DNA of 8,405 bases, from contig JAHEDL010000010.1 of NCBI GenBank assembly GCA_024641255.1, positions 1-8,405 on the forward strand, written 5' to 3'. This DNA is from Pseudorhodobacter sp. Its GTDB lineage: Bacteria > Pseudomonadota > Alphaproteobacteria > Rhodobacterales > Rhodobacteraceae. Shown here piece by piece: positions 1 to 7,081 of the stretch. Both the position numbers and the translations under genes were made by a program. Within the stretch, counting starts at the first letter, position 1; every line of letters begins with the position of its first letter. A model generated the notes under the pieces. The model made no database searches. It worked only from the letters and a program-made list of their open reading frames with translations, and was not told where the DNA came from.

Positions 1-85
1 ACACACCCAGACGCTCTTCGACCATAGCGACACCGTCAGCCAAGGTTTCAGCCGAAATCGCGATATGATCGAAACGCAGCATCAT
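1..85 (-). CDS. VOC/glyoxalase-like family protein, N-terminal fragment (cut by window edge)
   Basis: Only the first 28 codons are visible; the rest lies beyond the left edge. The protein starts MMLRFDHIAIS and continues to about EERLGV. A short beta strand carrying 'FDHIAI', followed by a helix with 'VEERLG', is the usual opening of vicinal-oxygen-chelate (glyoxalase-like) domains, in which the His of 'DHI' is often a metal ligand. The first ATG (85-83) overlaps the ppx stop as ATGA and a second ATG follows directly (82-80), so either may start the protein; translational coupling to ppx is likely. The substrate cannot be told from this fragment. The family call is fairly secure; the function is unknown. 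Confidence 0.72.
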   Translation of the reverse strand, partial: MMLRFDHIAISAETLADGVAMVEERLGV

Positions 86-1620
86 GCCATCACGCCAATC
101 TTTGCCACCGCCTTCAACGAAAGCGCCAGTGACACAAAACGCGCTTCCGCCACCTCGCCAAACAGGCCTCTGCCTTCGTCCGTCAGGTTCAGTTCCAGCA
201 GCTTTTTCTTCGGCGACCACACCAGCCTGCCCGCCTTCGCCGGATCGCCCACCGCAAACATCGCCCCAAAGCGCATGGCCTTGCCCAGCACCTCGGCCTC
301 TTGCAACTCGTCATCATTCAGCAGCCGGAACATCGGTTCCAACCGCGACCCGGCGCGGCTGTTTTTATAGCGGTGCAACAGCGCCAGCCCCAGAAACACC
401 CGCCCCGGATGATCCAACCCGCCAAGGTTGGCCCGCGTTGCGTTATCAAAGCACGCCTCGGCACGATAGTCGGGGTGCGCGCGCCATGTGGTGTCGTGCA
501 ACAGGCATGCCGCTTTGATCAACCGCACCCGATCCGGCGTTGCGGTGGGAAACAGCGGTTCCAGAAATTCGTAAAGCTTCTTGCCAAACCCCGGCATCCG
601 CGCCGAGGTTTTTTCCGCCATCCGCGCCGCTTCGATCAGCGGGTCGCGGGCGCGCAGCCGTTCGGGCATCTGTTCGTACAGCATACCCTCGCGGATGCCA
701 TAGGCCGACACGTCGATTTCTGACGGTTTCAGCATCTTGATCAGTTCGCGCATCACTTCGCAGGCCAGCGGCACCAGTTCCATGCGCTCCACCGACGTGC
801 CGGTGCGGGCGCGCAGCACCGCCAGATCGCTAGCAGCGATCCAATCCAGCGTGTCCAGCAAGCCCTTGGGCGTCATACGATATTCGTGCAAAACGGTCAG
901 CGGATAGTTCCGGCGTTCCATATCCAGACGCGCGATCACCCGCCAAGACCCACCCACCAGATAAATCCGTTCGCCTTCGGATTTCAGTTCGGCCTGACAG
1001 GCCTTCAGGATCTTGTCGATATGTGCCGCACGTTTCTTCGGGTCTGCCGAAACCTGCAGCAACCGGAACGGCCCCAGCGGCGTGGACACGCGTTTGCCAA
1101 TCTTGCCGCCGCCAATCATCGCCAACTCCATCGAGTTGCCGCCCATATCGCAGACGACGCCCTTGGCCTCTGGCCAGCCCAGCAACACGCCCTGCGCCGA
1201 AAGCCGCGCCTCTTCGTCGCCGTCGACCACCCAGATTTTCAGCCCGGTTGCCTGCAGCACTTCGGCCTGAAACGCCGGACCATCGCTGGCTTCACGCGCG
1301 GCGGCGGTGGCCACAACGGTGAGCGTTTCAATGCCCATGCCTTTGGCCAGCAACGAAAACCGCTTCAGCGCCGTCAATGCGCGCTTACGGCCTTCGGGGT
1401 TCAGACGGCCGGTTTCGGCAAGCCCCTTACCCAGACCACACATGATCTTTTCGTTGTAGAAATAGGCTGGGCTGCGCGCTGCGCCATCAAACACCACCAT
1501 GCGGACAGAGTTCGACCCCACGTCCACTACTCCGACCCGGCTAAGGGCGCGGGCGGACGGGTCATCAAACAGCGGGCGGCCAAACGGCCCGTGGTCGTCG
1601 TCGTGGTCATGCTCGGACAT
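82..1620 (-). CDS. ppx: Exopolyphosphatase (Ppx/GppA family)
   Basis: Cytoplasmic enzyme of 512 residues expected to release orthophosphate from polyphosphate chain ends; the related GppA enzymes act on pppGpp. The length matches long, two-part family members (E. coli PPX is about 513). The N-terminal part has the ASKHA phosphate-binding fold: phosphate-1 loop VVDVGSNSVRMVVFDG at 31-46, 'ATAAAREASDG' at 104-114, 'GDEEARLS' at 134-141 with the probable catalytic Glu at 136/137, and the phosphate-2 loop 'VCDMGGNSMEL' at 156-166. The C-terminal part has an HD-type helical segment ('CLLHDTTWRAHPDYRAE', 372-388). Residues 4-10 (HDHDDDH) are a His/Asp-rich tail ahead of the fold. The gene starts 12 bases after the ppk stop with a good ribosome binding site in the gap, so it is cotranscribed with its opposing enzyme. 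The choice between PPX and GppA rests mainly on linkage to ppk. Confidence 0.93.
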   Translation of the reverse strand: MSEHDHDDDHGPFGRPLFDDPSARALSRVGVVDVGSNSVRMVVFDGAARSPAYFYNEKIMCGLGKGLAETGRLNPEGRKRALTALKRFSLLAKGMGIETLTVVATAAAREASDGPAFQAEVLQATGLKIWVVDGDEEARLSAQGVLLGWPEAKGVVCDMGGNSMELAMIGGGKIGKRVSTPLGPFRLLQVSADPKKRAAHIDKILKACQAELKSEGERIYLVGGSWRVIARLDMERRNYPLTVLHEYRMTPKGLLDTLDWIAASDLAVLRARTGTSVERMELVPLACEVMRELIKMLKPSEIDVSAYGIREGMLYEQMPERLRARDPLIEAARMAEKTSARMPGFGKKLYEFLEPLFPTATPDRVRLIKAACLLHDTTWRAHPDYRAEACFDNATRANLGGLDHPGRVFLGLALLHRYKNSRAGSRLEPMFRLLNDDELQEAEVLGKAMRFGAMFAVGDPAKAGRLVWSPKKKLLELNLTDEGRGLFGEVAEARFVSLALSLKAVAKIGVMA

Positions 1621-1625
1621 GCTGT

Positions 1626-1630
1626 CCTCC
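1626..1630 (-). promoter_or_regulatory. Ribosome binding site of ppx in the ppk-ppx gap
   Basis: The minus strand reads TGA CTGGAGGACAGC ATG between the ppk stop (1635-1633) and the ppx start (1620-1618). GGAGG is a full Shine-Dalgarno core placed five bases before the ATG. It supports ATG 1620 as the start and independent ribosome loading on ppx even though the genes are nearly contiguous. Confidence 0.8.
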
Positions 1631-1632
1631 AG

Positions 1633-3795
1633 TCAGGCGAGTTTCTGGACATCTTTCGCCCCGGCCGTGCCACGGCCAGACAGCGAAGGATTCTCCATAA
1701 AGAAACGGTGGCAGTTGAACGCGGCGCCGTCTACCGGCGAAAGGTCGCGTTTGTAGGTGCCATTGGCTTGCAACACCCAAGATTGTTCTTCGTCCGCCAG
1801 ATTTGCCGCCATGATCTGGCCGGTAATCTGGGCTTTGACGGTGGGGTTGTGAATTTCAACCAAGGTTTCCACCCGACGCGTCAGGTTACGCCCCATCCAG
1901 TCGGCGGAAGAGATGAACACCTTCGCCTCTTTCGACGGCAGGCCATGGCCGGCGCCAAAACACATGATCCGGCTGTGTTCCAAGAACCGCCCGACGATGG
2001 ATTTTACCCGGATATTTTCTGACAGACCCTTGATACCGGGGCGCAATCCGCAAATCCCGCGCACCACGAGGCTGATCTGCACCCCGGCCTGCGATGCGGC
2101 ATAAAGCGCGTCGATCACATCGGGTTCGATCAGGCTGTTCAGCTTGACCCAGATTTCGGCGGGGCGGCCCGCGCGGGCGTGATCGGCCTCGGCTGCGATC
2201 AGCGCCAGCAACTTTGGTTTCAGGGTGATTGGCGAAATCGCAAGGTTTTCCAGCCCCTGCGGCTGCACATAGCCCGACAGATAGTTGAACACCCGCGTCG
2301 CATCGCGCCCCAGCGCCGCATCACAGGTGAAAAAGCTAAGGTCGGTGTAAACCTTGGCGGTGATCGGGTGATAGTTACCGGTGCCATAATGGGTATAGGT
2401 GACCAGTTGGTCGCCTTCGCGCCGCACCACGGTCGAGATTTTGGCATGGGTTTTATAGTGGATAAACCCATACACCACATGCGCGCCCGCGCGTTCAAGC
2501 CGCCGACTTTGCCGGATATTCGCGGCCTCGTCGAAACGGGCTTTCAATTCAACCAGCGCCGTAACCGACTTGCCCGCCTCGGCCGCTTCGCACAGCGCCG
2601 ACACCACGGGGCTATCCCATGACGTGCGATACAAGGTCTGCTTGATCGCCAAGACGTTGGGGTCGCGCGCCGCTTGTTCCAGAAAGTTGATAACCAGATC
2701 AAAGGTTTCATAGGGGTGATGCAGCAGAATATCCTTCTGCTTGATCGCCGCGAACAGATCGCCTTCGTGGTCCTGCACCCGTTCGGGCACGCGCGGCGTA
2801 AACGGCGGCCACAGCAGATCGGGCCGGCTAGACAGCACAAGCTCTTTCAAATCTGCCACGCCCAGAAGCCCGCGCACCTCGACCATTTCGTCGCCGGTGA
2901 CGCCCAGTTCTTCCATGATCAGCGCGCGCAATTCGGCAGGCGCGCCCGATGACAGCTTTAGCCGGATCACCTCGCCACGCCGCCGCCGCTTCAGGGCGGT
3001 TTCAAATTCTCGCACCAGATCTTCGGCCTCGTCTTCGACCTCAAGATCACTGTCACGTAGCACCCGGAACAGGCAATGACCGCGGTCGGTATAGCCAGGA
3101 AACAGCATATCCAGATGCAGCAGCAGCAGTTCTTCCAGCGGCAAGAACCGATATTCGCCCTCTTTGCCCGGCAGCCGCACAAAGCGGGCAATCTGCTGCG
3201 GAATCGGCAGCAGCGCCTTCAACGTGCGGTGATCGGTTTCCCGCTCCAACTCCAACGCCAGCGAAAAGCCGGTGTTGGGGATGAACGGAAACGGGTGCGC
3301 CGGGTCAATCGCCAAGGGCGACAACACCGGAAACACCTTGTTCAAAAAGTGATCTTCCAGAAACTTCAGATCCCGCGCCGTCAGCTTGGACCGCGTCAGC
3401 AAGGTGATGCCTTCGGTTTCCATCAGCTTTTTCAGCTTGTTGAACACTGCTTGCTGGGTGTGCATCAATCGGCGCGCATTGGCGTTGATCAGCGTCAACT
3501 GTTCGGCGGGGCTGCGGCCATCTTCTGACGGGGTCGCGTTCTTGGTGCGCACCAAAGCCCGCAAGCCTGCCACCCGCACCGTGTAGAATTCGTCAAGGTT
3601 GGTCGCCGAAATCGACAAGAACCGCAGCCGTTCCAGCAAGGGCACATTGGGGTTAGACGCCTCGTCCAGCACGCGCCAGTTAAACGCCAGCCACGACAGT
3701 TCGCGGTTAAAGAACCGCCGTGGGCCGACAATATCGGACTCGGGCACATCAACCGCTGCGGGGAACGGCGCTTTCAGAAAGTCAGCTTGGGTCAT
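1633..3795 (-). CDS. ppk: Polyphosphate kinase 1 (RNA degradosome-type PPK1)
   Basis: Reversible transfer of the ATP gamma-phosphate to inorganic polyphosphate. The 720 residues contain the full PPK1 architecture: N domain with '[13 protein letters not shown]' (27-39) and 'SATNLDEFY' (63-71), a head domain, then two phospholipase-D-like domains (about 337-517 and 518-702). His450 in 'HYKTHAK' and His607 in 'FLEHSRI' are 157 residues apart, exactly as the E. coli catalytic pair His435/His592. Arg390 and Arg420 sit at the same +15 offset from the E. coli Mg-binding Arg375/Arg405. All key residues are therefore present. An in-frame TAA four codons upstream (3807-3805) rules out any longer form; the next Met is residue 111, so ATG 3795 is the start, although only a poor Shine-Dalgarno match precedes it. 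It lies 46 bases after hdaA and 12 before ppx. Confidence 0.97.
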   Translation of the reverse strand: MTQADFLKAPFPAAVDVPESDIVGPRRFFNRELSWLAFNWRVLDEASNPNVPLLERLRFLSISATNLDEFYTVRVAGLRALVRTKNATPSEDGRSPAEQLTLINANARRLMHTQQAVFNKLKKLMETEGITLLTRSKLTARDLKFLEDHFLNKVFPVLSPLAIDPAHPFPFIPNTGFSLALELERETDHRTLKALLPIPQQIARFVRLPGKEGEYRFLPLEELLLLHLDMLFPGYTDRGHCLFRVLRDSDLEVEDEAEDLVREFETALKRRRRGEVIRLKLSSGAPAELRALIMEELGVTGDEMVEVRGLLGVADLKELVLSSRPDLLWPPFTPRVPERVQDHEGDLFAAIKQKDILLHHPYETFDLVINFLEQAARDPNVLAIKQTLYRTSWDSPVVSALCEAAEAGKSVTALVELKARFDEAANIRQSRRLERAGAHVVYGFIHYKTHAKISTVVRREGDQLVTYTHYGTGNYHPITAKVYTDLSFFTCDAALGRDATRVFNYLSGYVQPQGLENLAISPITLKPKLLALIAAEADHARAGRPAEIWVKLNSLIEPDVIDALYAASQAGVQISLVVRGICGLRPGIKGLSENIRVKSIVGRFLEHSRIMCFGAGHGLPSKEAKVFISSADWMGRNLTRRVETLVEIHNPTVKAQITGQIMAANLADEEQSWVLQANGTYKRDLSPVDGAAFNCHRFFMENPSLSGRGTAGAKDVQKLA

Positions 3796-3841
3796 GGCTT
3801 CGGCTTATGTGCAAGAAATGTAACGACAAGGTGACACTGTT
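3796..3841 (-). promoter_or_regulatory. 46-bp gap before ppk: possible secondary promoter or weak Pho-box-like site
   Basis: This is the longest gap in the leftward operon and locally much more AT-rich than the flanking genes. Read on the minus strand it holds GTGTCAC (3837-3831), TCGTTAC (3826-3820) and CTTGCAC (3815-3809), three heptamers at 11-bp steps, the spacing of PhoB half-sites. Only the first resembles the CTGTCAT consensus well (5 of 7); the others match at 3 and 4 positions. An imperfect dyad TGTCAC-N6-GTTACA (5 of 6) overlaps the first two. No good sigma-70 hexamer pair is visible. PhoB control of ppk is known in several bacteria, but this site is a weak candidate. Confidence 0.22.
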
Positions 3842-4534
3842 TCACTGTGCGCCCGTTCTGTCCAGAATCTCGGCAGCCAAAGCGCGGGTGACGGGGCGGC
3901 CACGGGCCAAAGCGATGGCGTCCAAAAACCCCACCACTTCGCGCGCGGCGGCAAAAGACCGATCAATGCGTTGCGCCAGATACGGGATCAGGTTGGCAGG
4001 CACCGCAATCTGGCGGTCGTTGAACAGCTTGACCAGCACCACCGACAGCAGCGCATCGTCGGGTGCCTGCAACGCGGTCAGCGCGGTGCCCTGCATCCGG
4101 CTTTTCAGGTCGGCCAGATCCAGCCCCCAGTCGCGCGGCGGGCTTGCGGCCGTGACCAAAAGCCGCCCGCCCTGCCCCGGCTGCGCCCCGGCCAACAGGT
4201 TGTGCAAGTGAAAAAGCGCGGTTTCCGCCGCACGGTCGCCGCCGATGCGGTCGGCATTTTCAACGCAAACCGCCGCATAGGCAGCCAGACTGGGCAAATC
4301 ACGCTCTGGCAAGGCGGCGGCATCGACAATCACCGCCCCCGCCATCTCGGCCCAAAGATGCGCCAGATGCGTCTTGCCCGCGCCTTCGGGGCCAACCAGA
4401 ATCATCTTTCCCAAGGGCCAGGTCTGCCACGCCTCAATGCTGGCCAAAGCTTCGGCATTGGCCACCGATGGGAAGAAATCTTCCCGCCGAAACGCCGATA
4501 CCGGCGGCAGATCAAACGCCAGTTGCAAGCTCAC
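3842..4534 (-). CDS. hdaA: HdaA/Hda, DnaA-related regulator of replication initiation
   Basis: Together with the DNA-loaded beta clamp, Hda stimulates ATP hydrolysis by DnaA and so prevents re-initiation. The protein is 230 residues (E. coli Hda about 233), a single DnaA-like AAA+ module without the DnaA DNA-binding domain. Residues 4-9, QLAFDL, form a clamp-binding motif at the usual N-terminal position. Walker A is GPEGAGKTH (48-56); the Walker B strand is VCVENADRI (89-97), where the usual Asp-Asp is Glu-Asn; sensor 1 lies in LLVTAASPP (125-133); box VII is DLKSRMQG (142-149) with Arg146 as the candidate arginine finger; sensor 2 lies near SFAAAREV (193-200). I chose GTG 4534 because it gives the motif at the very N-terminus, forms a GTGA overlap with the upstream permease stop, and follows GAGGA by six bases. 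A longer frame upstream runs through the permease gene and is not real. Confidence 0.9.
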   Translation of the reverse strand: MSLQLAFDLPPVSAFRREDFFPSVANAEALASIEAWQTWPLGKMILVGPEGAGKTHLAHLWAEMAGAVIVDAAALPERDLPSLAAYAAVCVENADRIGGDRAAETALFHLHNLLAGAQPGQGGRLLVTAASPPRDWGLDLADLKSRMQGTALTALQAPDDALLSVVLVKLFNDRQIAVPANLIPYLAQRIDRSFAAAREVVGFLDAIALARGRPVTRALAAEILDRTGAQ

Positions 4535-5613
4535 GCATGATCCTCGTCTTCCACGATGCGTCCCGCAACGCCTTGATACAGCAGGCTGGCCTGGTATTGC
4601 GCCAAGGCAAACCGCGTCAACACGCCAATCGCCGCCGCCATCGGCACCGCGATCAACATGCCGACAAAGCCAAACAACGATCCGAACACCGACAGCGCGA
4701 ACATCAGCCAGACCGGATGCAGACCCACCGATTTGCCCACCAGTTTCGGCGTCAGCACATTGCCTTCCAGAAACTGGCCAATCGCAAAGATCGCCGCCAC
4801 AATGCCGATCGACAGCCAATCGCCCCAAAACTGAAACAGCGCCAAGCCAATCGCCAAACCACCGCCCACCAACACCCCGACATAGGGAATGAAGGTGAAC
4901 GCCCCGGCAATCGCCCCCACCAGCAGGCCAAACTGCAAGCCTGTCAGCATCAGCGCCACCGAATAAAACGTGCCCTGCAACATGCAGACCGTCAACTGCC
5001 CGCGCACGAAAGCCGCCAGCACCGCGTTTATCTCTGTCGCCAAGCGCCGCACCACCGGCGCATAATCGCGCGGCAGCATCTGGTCAACGCGTTCCATCAT
5101 ATGGTCCCAGTCCAGCAGCATGTAAAACGCCACCACCGGCACCACCACAATGAACAACACCGCCGACAGCAGACTTAGCGCCGTGGTCAGCACACCTTGC
5201 GCCAAACTTGCGCCCTTGGCCTGCACCGCCACACCAATTTCCGCCAGCGTCTGCCGGATGGCCGAGGTGGAATCGGTCAGCGCCGGAAATTTCTCGATCA
5301 GAAAGGCTTGCAGGTGCTGCGCGATATCGGGGGCAGAATTCACCAGCGCGGTTGTCTGGCTGATCAAAGACGGGATCACCGACAGCATCAGCAGCACCAG
5401 GGCGAGCGCCGCCACCAGCGTGATCACCGACGTGGCCGCAACCCGGCTTAGCCCTAGCCGTTCCAGCCGGTCGGCCACCGGGTCCAGAAAATACGCCATC
5501 GCCCCGCCCACCAGAAACGGCAGCATCACCGCCGCAAGATACCAAAGTGCCAAAAAGAACACCGCCAACGCGATACCCCAATATTTCGCCTGCTCGCGCA
5601 ATTGCAAAGCCAT
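4531..5613 (-). CDS. AI-2E family transporter (PerM/TqsA-type membrane protein)
   Basis: Inner-membrane protein of 360 residues, the usual size of the family. It has an N-terminal hydrophobic pair (about 12-42), a third helix (about 60-82), a long amphipathic soluble part (about 83-138), then clustered helices (about 140-167, 207-260, 264-284, 300-335). Family hallmarks visible are '[10 protein letters not shown]' (161-170), 'RGQL' (204-207), 'FIPYVG' (241-246), '[12 protein letters not shown]' (282-293) and '[14 protein letters not shown]' (311-324). Members have been linked to autoinducer-2 export or Na+/H+ exchange, but most are uncharacterised and the substrate here is unknown. I start at ATG 5613, after a purine-rich AAGGAAAGG, because upstream codons are GC-rich non-family sequence that overlaps the divergent promoter. 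It is the first gene of the leftward operon and overlaps hdaA by four bases. Confidence 0.92.
   Translation of the reverse strand: MALQLREQAKYWGIALAVFFLALWYLAAVMLPFLVGGAMAYFLDPVADRLERLGLSRVAATSVITLVAALALVLLMLSVIPSLISQTTALVNSAPDIAQHLQAFLIEKFPALTDSTSAIRQTLAEIGVAVQAKGASLAQGVLTTALSLLSAVLFIVVVPVVAFYMLLDWDHMMERVDQMLPRDYAPVVRRLATEINAVLAAFVRGQLTVCMLQGTFYSVALMLTGLQFGLLVGAIAGAFTFIPYVGVLVGGGLAIGLALFQFWGDWLSIGIVAAIFAIGQFLEGNVLTPKLVGKSVGLHPVWLMFALSVFGSLFGFVGMLIAVPMAAAIGVLTRFALAQYQASLLYQGVAGRIVEDEDHA
4541..4545 (-). promoter_or_regulatory. Ribosome binding site deciding the GTG start of hdaA
   Basis: The minus strand reads GAGGATCATGCGTGAGC. GAGGA is a near-complete Shine-Dalgarno sequence, six bases before GTG 4534, and lies inside the last codons of the upstream permease gene. 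The intervening ATG (4538-4536) is in another frame and does not give the HdaA protein. Confidence 0.6.
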
Positions 5614-5641
5614 CTCCAAATGCCTTTCCTTACCTTTTGCA

Positions 5642-5670
5642 CATATCGCCGCTGCATCGCCCCCTTGCAA
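5642..5670 (-). promoter_or_regulatory. Probable sigma-70 promoter of the leftward permease-hdaA-ppk-ppx operon
   Basis: Read on the minus strand, TTGCAA (5670-5665) is followed after exactly 17 bases by GATATG (5647-5642). These match TTGACA at four and TATAAT at three positions, which is reasonable for an alphaproteobacterial housekeeping promoter. The transcript would begin near 5635, giving a leader of roughly 20-25 bases with the purine-rich AAGGAAAGG before ATG 5613. The -35 hexamer is the centre of the 14-bp palindrome described separately. Confidence 0.5.
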
Positions 5671-5674
5671 GGGG
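5661..5674. repeat. Perfect 14-bp palindrome CCCCTTGCAAGGGG in the divergent promoter region
   Basis: CCCCTTGCAAGGGG is completely self-complementary with no loop, which suits a dimeric protein binding site better than an RNA hairpin. It lies between the divergent permease and proS genes and covers the predicted -35 of the leftward promoter; the proS promoter candidate starts ten bases to its right. It is a candidate operator. No regulator is encoded in the window. Confidence 0.45.
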
Positions 5675-5683
5675 CCGTCCCGC

Positions 5684-5712
5684 TTGCGAGGTTGCCCGCC
5701 GCGGGTTAGGAA
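5684..5712 (+). promoter_or_regulatory. Possible proS promoter
   Basis: TTGCGA (5684-5689) is followed after 17 bases by TAGGAA (5707-5712). The -35 match is fair (four of six) and the -10 match is poor (three of six). The distance to the proS ATG at 5744 gives a leader of about 25 bases. No better hexamer pair is visible upstream of proS in this 130-base region. Confidence 0.35.
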
Positions 5713-5717
5713 CGCGG
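5699..5717 (+). repeat. Short inverted repeat in the proS promoter/leader
   Basis: CCGCG (5699-5703) and CGCGG (5713-5717) are complementary around the nine-base spacer GGTTAGGAA, which includes the proposed -10. There is no T-run after it, so it is not a terminator. It could be incidental in such GC-rich sequence. I see no T-box-like or other recognisable leader element before proS. Confidence 0.25.
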
Positions 5718-5743
5718 GAAACCCTATGCAAAGAGGCCGCACG

Positions 5744-7081
5744 ATGCGTCTGTCCCGTTATTTCCTGCCCGTCCTGAAGGAAAACCCCGCCGAGGCGCAG
5801 ATCGTCTCGCACCGTTACATGCTGCGCGCGGGCATGATCAAACAGCAGGCCGCCGGGATCTATTCGTGGCTACCGCTGGGTCTGCGGGTGCTGAACCGTA
5901 TCCAGCAGATCGTGCATGAAGAACAGGTGCGCGCTGGCCACATTCCGCTGTTGATGCCCACGCTGCAACCGGCAGACCTGTGGCGCGAATCCGGCCGCTA
6001 TGACGATTACGGTCAGGAAATGCTGCGCATCAAGGACCGGCAAGACCGCGAGATGCTGTATGGCCCAACCAACGAAGAGATGATCACCGACATCTTCCGC
6101 AGCCACGTCAACAGCTACAAAGACCTGCCGCTGACGCTGTATCACATCCAGTGGAAGTTCCGCGACGAGATGCGTCCGCGTTTCGGCGTGATGCGTGGCC
6201 GCGAATTCCTGATGAAAGACGGCTATAACTTTGACATCGACAAAGACGCCGCCCTGCACGCCTACAACCGCCATATGGTCAGCTATCTGCGCACCTATGA
6301 ACGCATGGGCCTGACCGCCATTCCGATGCGCGCCGCCTCTGGCCCGATCGGCGGCGACAACACCCACGAATTCCTGGTGCTGGCAGCAACTGGCGAATCC
6401 GAAGTGTTCTTCGATTCTGCCGTGACCGACCTGAAACTGGGCAACCGTGAAGTCGATTACGACAACCGCGCCGAAGTGGCAGCGGTGTGCCAAGAATTCA
6501 CCACGCTTTACGCCCGCACCGATGAAACCCATGACGAAGCGGTGTTCAACACCATCCCAGAAGAGCGCCGCAAAGTCGCGCGCGGTATCGAGGTTGGCCA
6601 GATCTTCTATTTCGGCACCAAGTATTCGGAATCGATGGGGGCATCTGTTGTCACCGCCGACGGATCGAAGGTTCCGGTGGAAATGGGGTCGCACGGCATC
6701 GGCGTGTCGCGTCTTTTGGGCGCGATCATCGAAGCCAGCCATGACGACAAGGGCATCATCTGGCCCGAAGGGGTCACGCCGTTCCCGGTGGGCATCGTCA
6801 ACCTGAAACAAGGCGACGCGGCGGCAGATGCGGCCTGCGACAGCCTGTACAAGGCGCTGGCTGCCAAGGGCCTAGAGGCGCTGTATGACGACCGCGACGA
6901 ACGCGCTGGTGCGAAATTCGCCACAATGGACCTGATCGGTCTGCCGTGGCGGATCACCGTTGGTCCGCGCGGGCTGGCAAATGGCGTGGTGGAAGTCACC
7001 TCGCGCCGCACCGGCGTTTCGGAAGAAATGACTCCCGAAGCCGCCGTGGCACGCATTGCGGACATCTACGCAGGCATCTGA
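5744..7081 (+). CDS. proS: Prolyl-tRNA synthetase, short form lacking the full editing (INS) domain
   Basis: Cytoplasmic class II synthetase that charges tRNA-Pro with proline. The 445 residues run from [15 protein letters not shown] through motif 1 (about 65-85, '[14 protein letters not shown]'), 'GPTNEEM' (107-113), motif 2 (about 133-163, '[19 protein letters not shown]' with 'KDGYNF'), motif 3 ('[16 protein letters not shown]', 315-330, Arg323), and a C-terminal anticodon-binding domain (about 345-445). E. coli ProRS is about 572 residues; the difference is the large editing insertion between motifs 2 and 3, here replaced by a connector of about 100 residues (203-300). Alphaproteobacterial enzymes are known to be short in this way, with mischarged Ala-tRNA-Pro cleared by separate YbaK/ProXp-type proteins. 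ATG 5744 is favoured because AGAGG lies seven bases before it; ATG 5726, in frame, has no such site. The frame runs further upstream, but only through the antisense of the permease gene. Confidence 0.97.
   Translation: MRLSRYFLPVLKENPAEAQIVSHRYMLRAGMIKQQAAGIYSWLPLGLRVLNRIQQIVHEEQVRAGHIPLLMPTLQPADLWRESGRYDDYGQEMLRIKDRQDREMLYGPTNEEMITDIFRSHVNSYKDLPLTLYHIQWKFRDEMRPRFGVMRGREFLMKDGYNFDIDKDAALHAYNRHMVSYLRTYERMGLTAIPMRAASGPIGGDNTHEFLVLAATGESEVFFDSAVTDLKLGNREVDYDNRAEVAAVCQEFTTLYARTDETHDEAVFNTIPEERRKVARGIEVGQIFYFGTKYSESMGASVVTADGSKVPVEMGSHGIGVSRLLGAIIEASHDDKGIIWPEGVTPFPVGIVNLKQGDAAADAACDSLYKALAAKGLEALYDDRDERAGAKFATMDLIGLPWRITVGPRGLANGVVEVTSRRTGVSEEMTPEAAVARIADIYAGI

Noticed and set aside
886..2022. 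378-codon open frame on the plus strand opposite ppx and ppk
   Set aside because: It is fully antisense to two strongly supported genes, has His/Arg/Gln-rich composition typical of GC-rich shadow frames, spans two genes and shows no recognisable domain.
3796..3841. Intrinsic terminator between hdaA and ppk
   Set aside because: Only an imperfect dyad with no GC-rich stem or T-run is present, so I see no barrier to read-through.
4535..4828. N-terminal extension of HdaA by about 98 codons to an upstream ATG
   Set aside because: The extra part overlaps the 3' end of the permease gene in another frame and would bury the clamp-binding motif, which belongs at the N-terminus. GTG 4534 with GAGGA fits better.
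4468..5178. 236-codon plus-strand frame opposite the permease gene
   Set aside because: Its extreme Gln/His/Arg composition is what antisense reading of a hydrophobic GC-rich membrane protein gives.
5614..5742. 43-codon N-terminal extension of the AI-2E permease
   Set aside because: The extra residues show no membrane or family character, and the start would lie upstream of the predicted promoter. ATG 5613 gives the usual N-terminus and length.
5150..5743. Upstream extension of proS to an earlier ATG
   Set aside because: The extension is the antisense of the permease gene. ProRS proteins of this type begin MRLSRYF, with a ribosome site just before 5744.
5870..6811. 313-codon open frame on the minus strand opposite proS
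   Set aside because: It is complementary to the core synthetase motifs, has no ribosome site or family resemblance, and is explained by the codon bias of proS.
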